A DNA stretch of 64,000 bases from Mucilaginibacter flavus (GTDB lineage Bacteria > Bacteroidota > Bacteroidia > Sphingobacteriales > Sphingobacteriaceae), in the NCBI RefSeq assembly GCF_030409315.1, contig NZ_JAUFPS010000041.1, positions 124,001 through 188,000 of the forward strand. Direction: 5' to 3'. The notes beneath the pieces were generated by a model. It did no database searches. It was not told the origin of the DNA and saw nothing but the letters and a program-made list of their open reading frames with translations. The translations under genes were made by a program, and so were the position numbers. Of the stretch, positions 63,013 to 64,000 are shown one piece after another (the stretch's first letter is position 1; each line of letters starts with the position of its first letter).

Positions 63013-64000
63013 ATGAAAAAACTAACGTTTTTTTTAGCGTGCATCTTGCTCGCCGGTAAAATAGCTGCTCAGGAACATAATATGTCGAAAGATTACATTG
63101 TTCCGCAGGATTCTTTGGTGCAAAAGAAGCTTCATAAGTGGCAGCAACTAAAATTTGGGTTGTTTATGCACTGGGGAACCTACAGTGAATGGGGTGTAGT
63201 TGAAAGCTGGAGCATTTGTCCCGAAGATGAAGGTTGGACACAACGCCGCGGTCTTTACGGTGCAGATTACTATACCTATAAAAAAGCCTATGAAAATTTA
63301 CAAACTACCTTTAACCCTACAAAATTCAATCCCGAAAAATGGGTGGCCGCTGCTAAATATGCCGGTATGAAGTACGTGGTGTTCACTACCAAGCATCACG
63401 ATGGTTTTGCCATGTTTGATACCAAACAGTCGGATTATAAGATAACCAGTCCCAAAACGCCATTTTCAACCAATCCCAGGAGCAACGTGGCCAAAGAGAT
63501 TTTCAGCGCGTTCGGTAAAGAAAATTTCATGATCGGCGCTTATTTTTCTAAACCCGACTGGCATACCGAAAATTACTGGTGGCCATATTTTCCGCCAAAG
63601 GATAGAAATGTAAATTATGATCCGGCCAAATACCCCGAACGCTGGCAAAAATTTAAGGATTTTACCTTTAACCAGATACAGGAATTAATGACCGGTTATG
63701 GCAATATTGATATATTATGGTTAGATGGCGGCTGGGTACGCCCCAAAAGTACCATCGACCCAAGTGTTGATTGGCAAAAAACTATCCCTTATGACCAGGA
63801 TATAGATATGGCTAAAATTGCCACTGCCGCCAGGGTAAAGCAACCCGGTTTAATTGTAGTTGACCGTACCGTTGCCGGCCAATATGAAAATTATACTACG
63901 CCAGAGCAGCAGGTACCTAATGAACCGCTTGATCATCCCTGGGAAAGCTGTATCACCATGGGCAATTCCTGGAGTTATGTTCCCAGCGACCATTATAAAT
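63013..64000 (+). CDS. GH29 alpha-L-fucosidase, 3' end outside window
   Basis: 329 residues are visible from ATG 63013. The signal peptide is MKKLTFFLACILLAGKIAAQ. GH29 features: KFGLFMHWGTYSEWGV, KYVVFTTKHHDGFAMFDTKQSDY, and nucleophile Asp238 in DILWLDGGWV. The KHHDGF His pair binds fucose. It would release alpha-L-fucose in the periplasm from plant or animal glycans. It is the first gene of a plus-strand unit divergent from PUL C, so it may belong to PUL C or to another locus to the right. The general acid falls outside the visible part. Confidence 0.92.
   Translation, partial: MKKLTFFLACILLAGKIAAQEHNMSKDYIVPQDSLVQKKLHKWQQLKFGLFMHWGTYSEWGVVESWSICPEDEGWTQRRGLYGADYYTYKKAYENLQTTFNPTKFNPEKWVAAAKYAGMKYVVFTTKHHDGFAMFDTKQSDYKITSPKTPFSTNPRSNVAKEIFSAFGKENFMIGAYFSKPDWHTENYWWPYFPPKDRNVNYDPAKYPERWQKFKDFTFNQIQELMTGYGNIDILWLDGGWVRPKSTIDPSVDWQKTIPYDQDIDMAKIATAARVKQPGLIVVDRTVAGQYENYTTPEQQVPNEPLDHPWESCITMGNSWSYVPSDHYK

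Noticed and set aside
1..64000. CRISPR arrays, tRNA or rRNA genes
   Set aside because: No regularly spaced direct repeats and no cloverleaf or rRNA-like sequence were seen while reading the window; a dedicated search could still find a tRNA in a gap.

Overview
The window looks like a chromosome segment from a plant- or soil-associated Bacteroidota, most likely Sphingobacteriaceae and Mucilaginibacter/Pedobacter-like. Support for this: three SusC/SusD outer-membrane pairs, a hybrid two-component sensor, an ECF sigma/FecR pair feeding an STN-bearing SusC, many secreted lipoproteins and glycoside hydrolases, moderate-to-low GC, few recognisable Shine-Dalgarno sequences, and short palindromic intergenic repeats typical of that family. 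The genus is inferred; no rRNA or tRNA gene is visible.

Layout. (1) 1-2900: a truncated FG-GAP/VCBS lipoprotein divergent from a vanadium-haloperoxidase-like (PAP2 superfamily) lipoprotein. (2) 3038-24049: PUL A. A hybrid two-component regulator is divergent from SusC, SusD and a DUF3823 lipoprotein, followed by GH2, GH127, a GH43-like enzyme, an Asp-box propeller, a GH-A barrel enzyme, GH43 and an undescribed PHP-like protein. The set points to arabinose- and galactose-containing plant glycans, but the substrate is inferred. (3) 24050-27364: a repeat-rich gap, two overlapping orphan small genes and a DUF885 metallohydrolase. (4) 27365-47879: PUL B. A LacI-family regulator, a sugar-kinase-like protein, a mutarotase, a DUF3472 protein, a GH109-like oxidoreductase, SusC/SusD, an arylsulfotransferase-like lipoprotein, a TsdA-like dihaem cytochrome c, a large glycoside-hydrolase-like protein and a DUF5107-TPR protein. 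Five copies of the palindrome CAAACGTTTG occur only here, in the upstream region of nearly every transcription unit, and mark a probable LacI regulon. (5) 48026-48376: a small holin-like membrane protein. (6) 48420-62561: PUL C on the minus strand, in order ECF sigma, FecR, SusC with STN, SusD, a 1105-residue VCBS/ASPIC protein, a second haloperoxidase-like protein and GH3. (7) From 63013: the start of a GH29 alpha-L-fucosidase.

How it works together. Each locus pairs glycan import (SusC/D) with periplasmic or surface hydrolases, and each uses a different control logic: a periplasmic sensor kinase (A), a cytoplasmic LacI repressor (B) and sigma/anti-sigma trans-envelope signalling (C). The less expected content is the redox and sulfur-type pair inside PUL B (39086-41521), the VCBS plus haloperoxidase pairing seen at both ends of the window, and the PHP-like protein that ends PUL A. 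Intergenic space carries intrinsic terminators, MITE-like repeats and one hairpin placed like a PUL antisense-RNA terminator.
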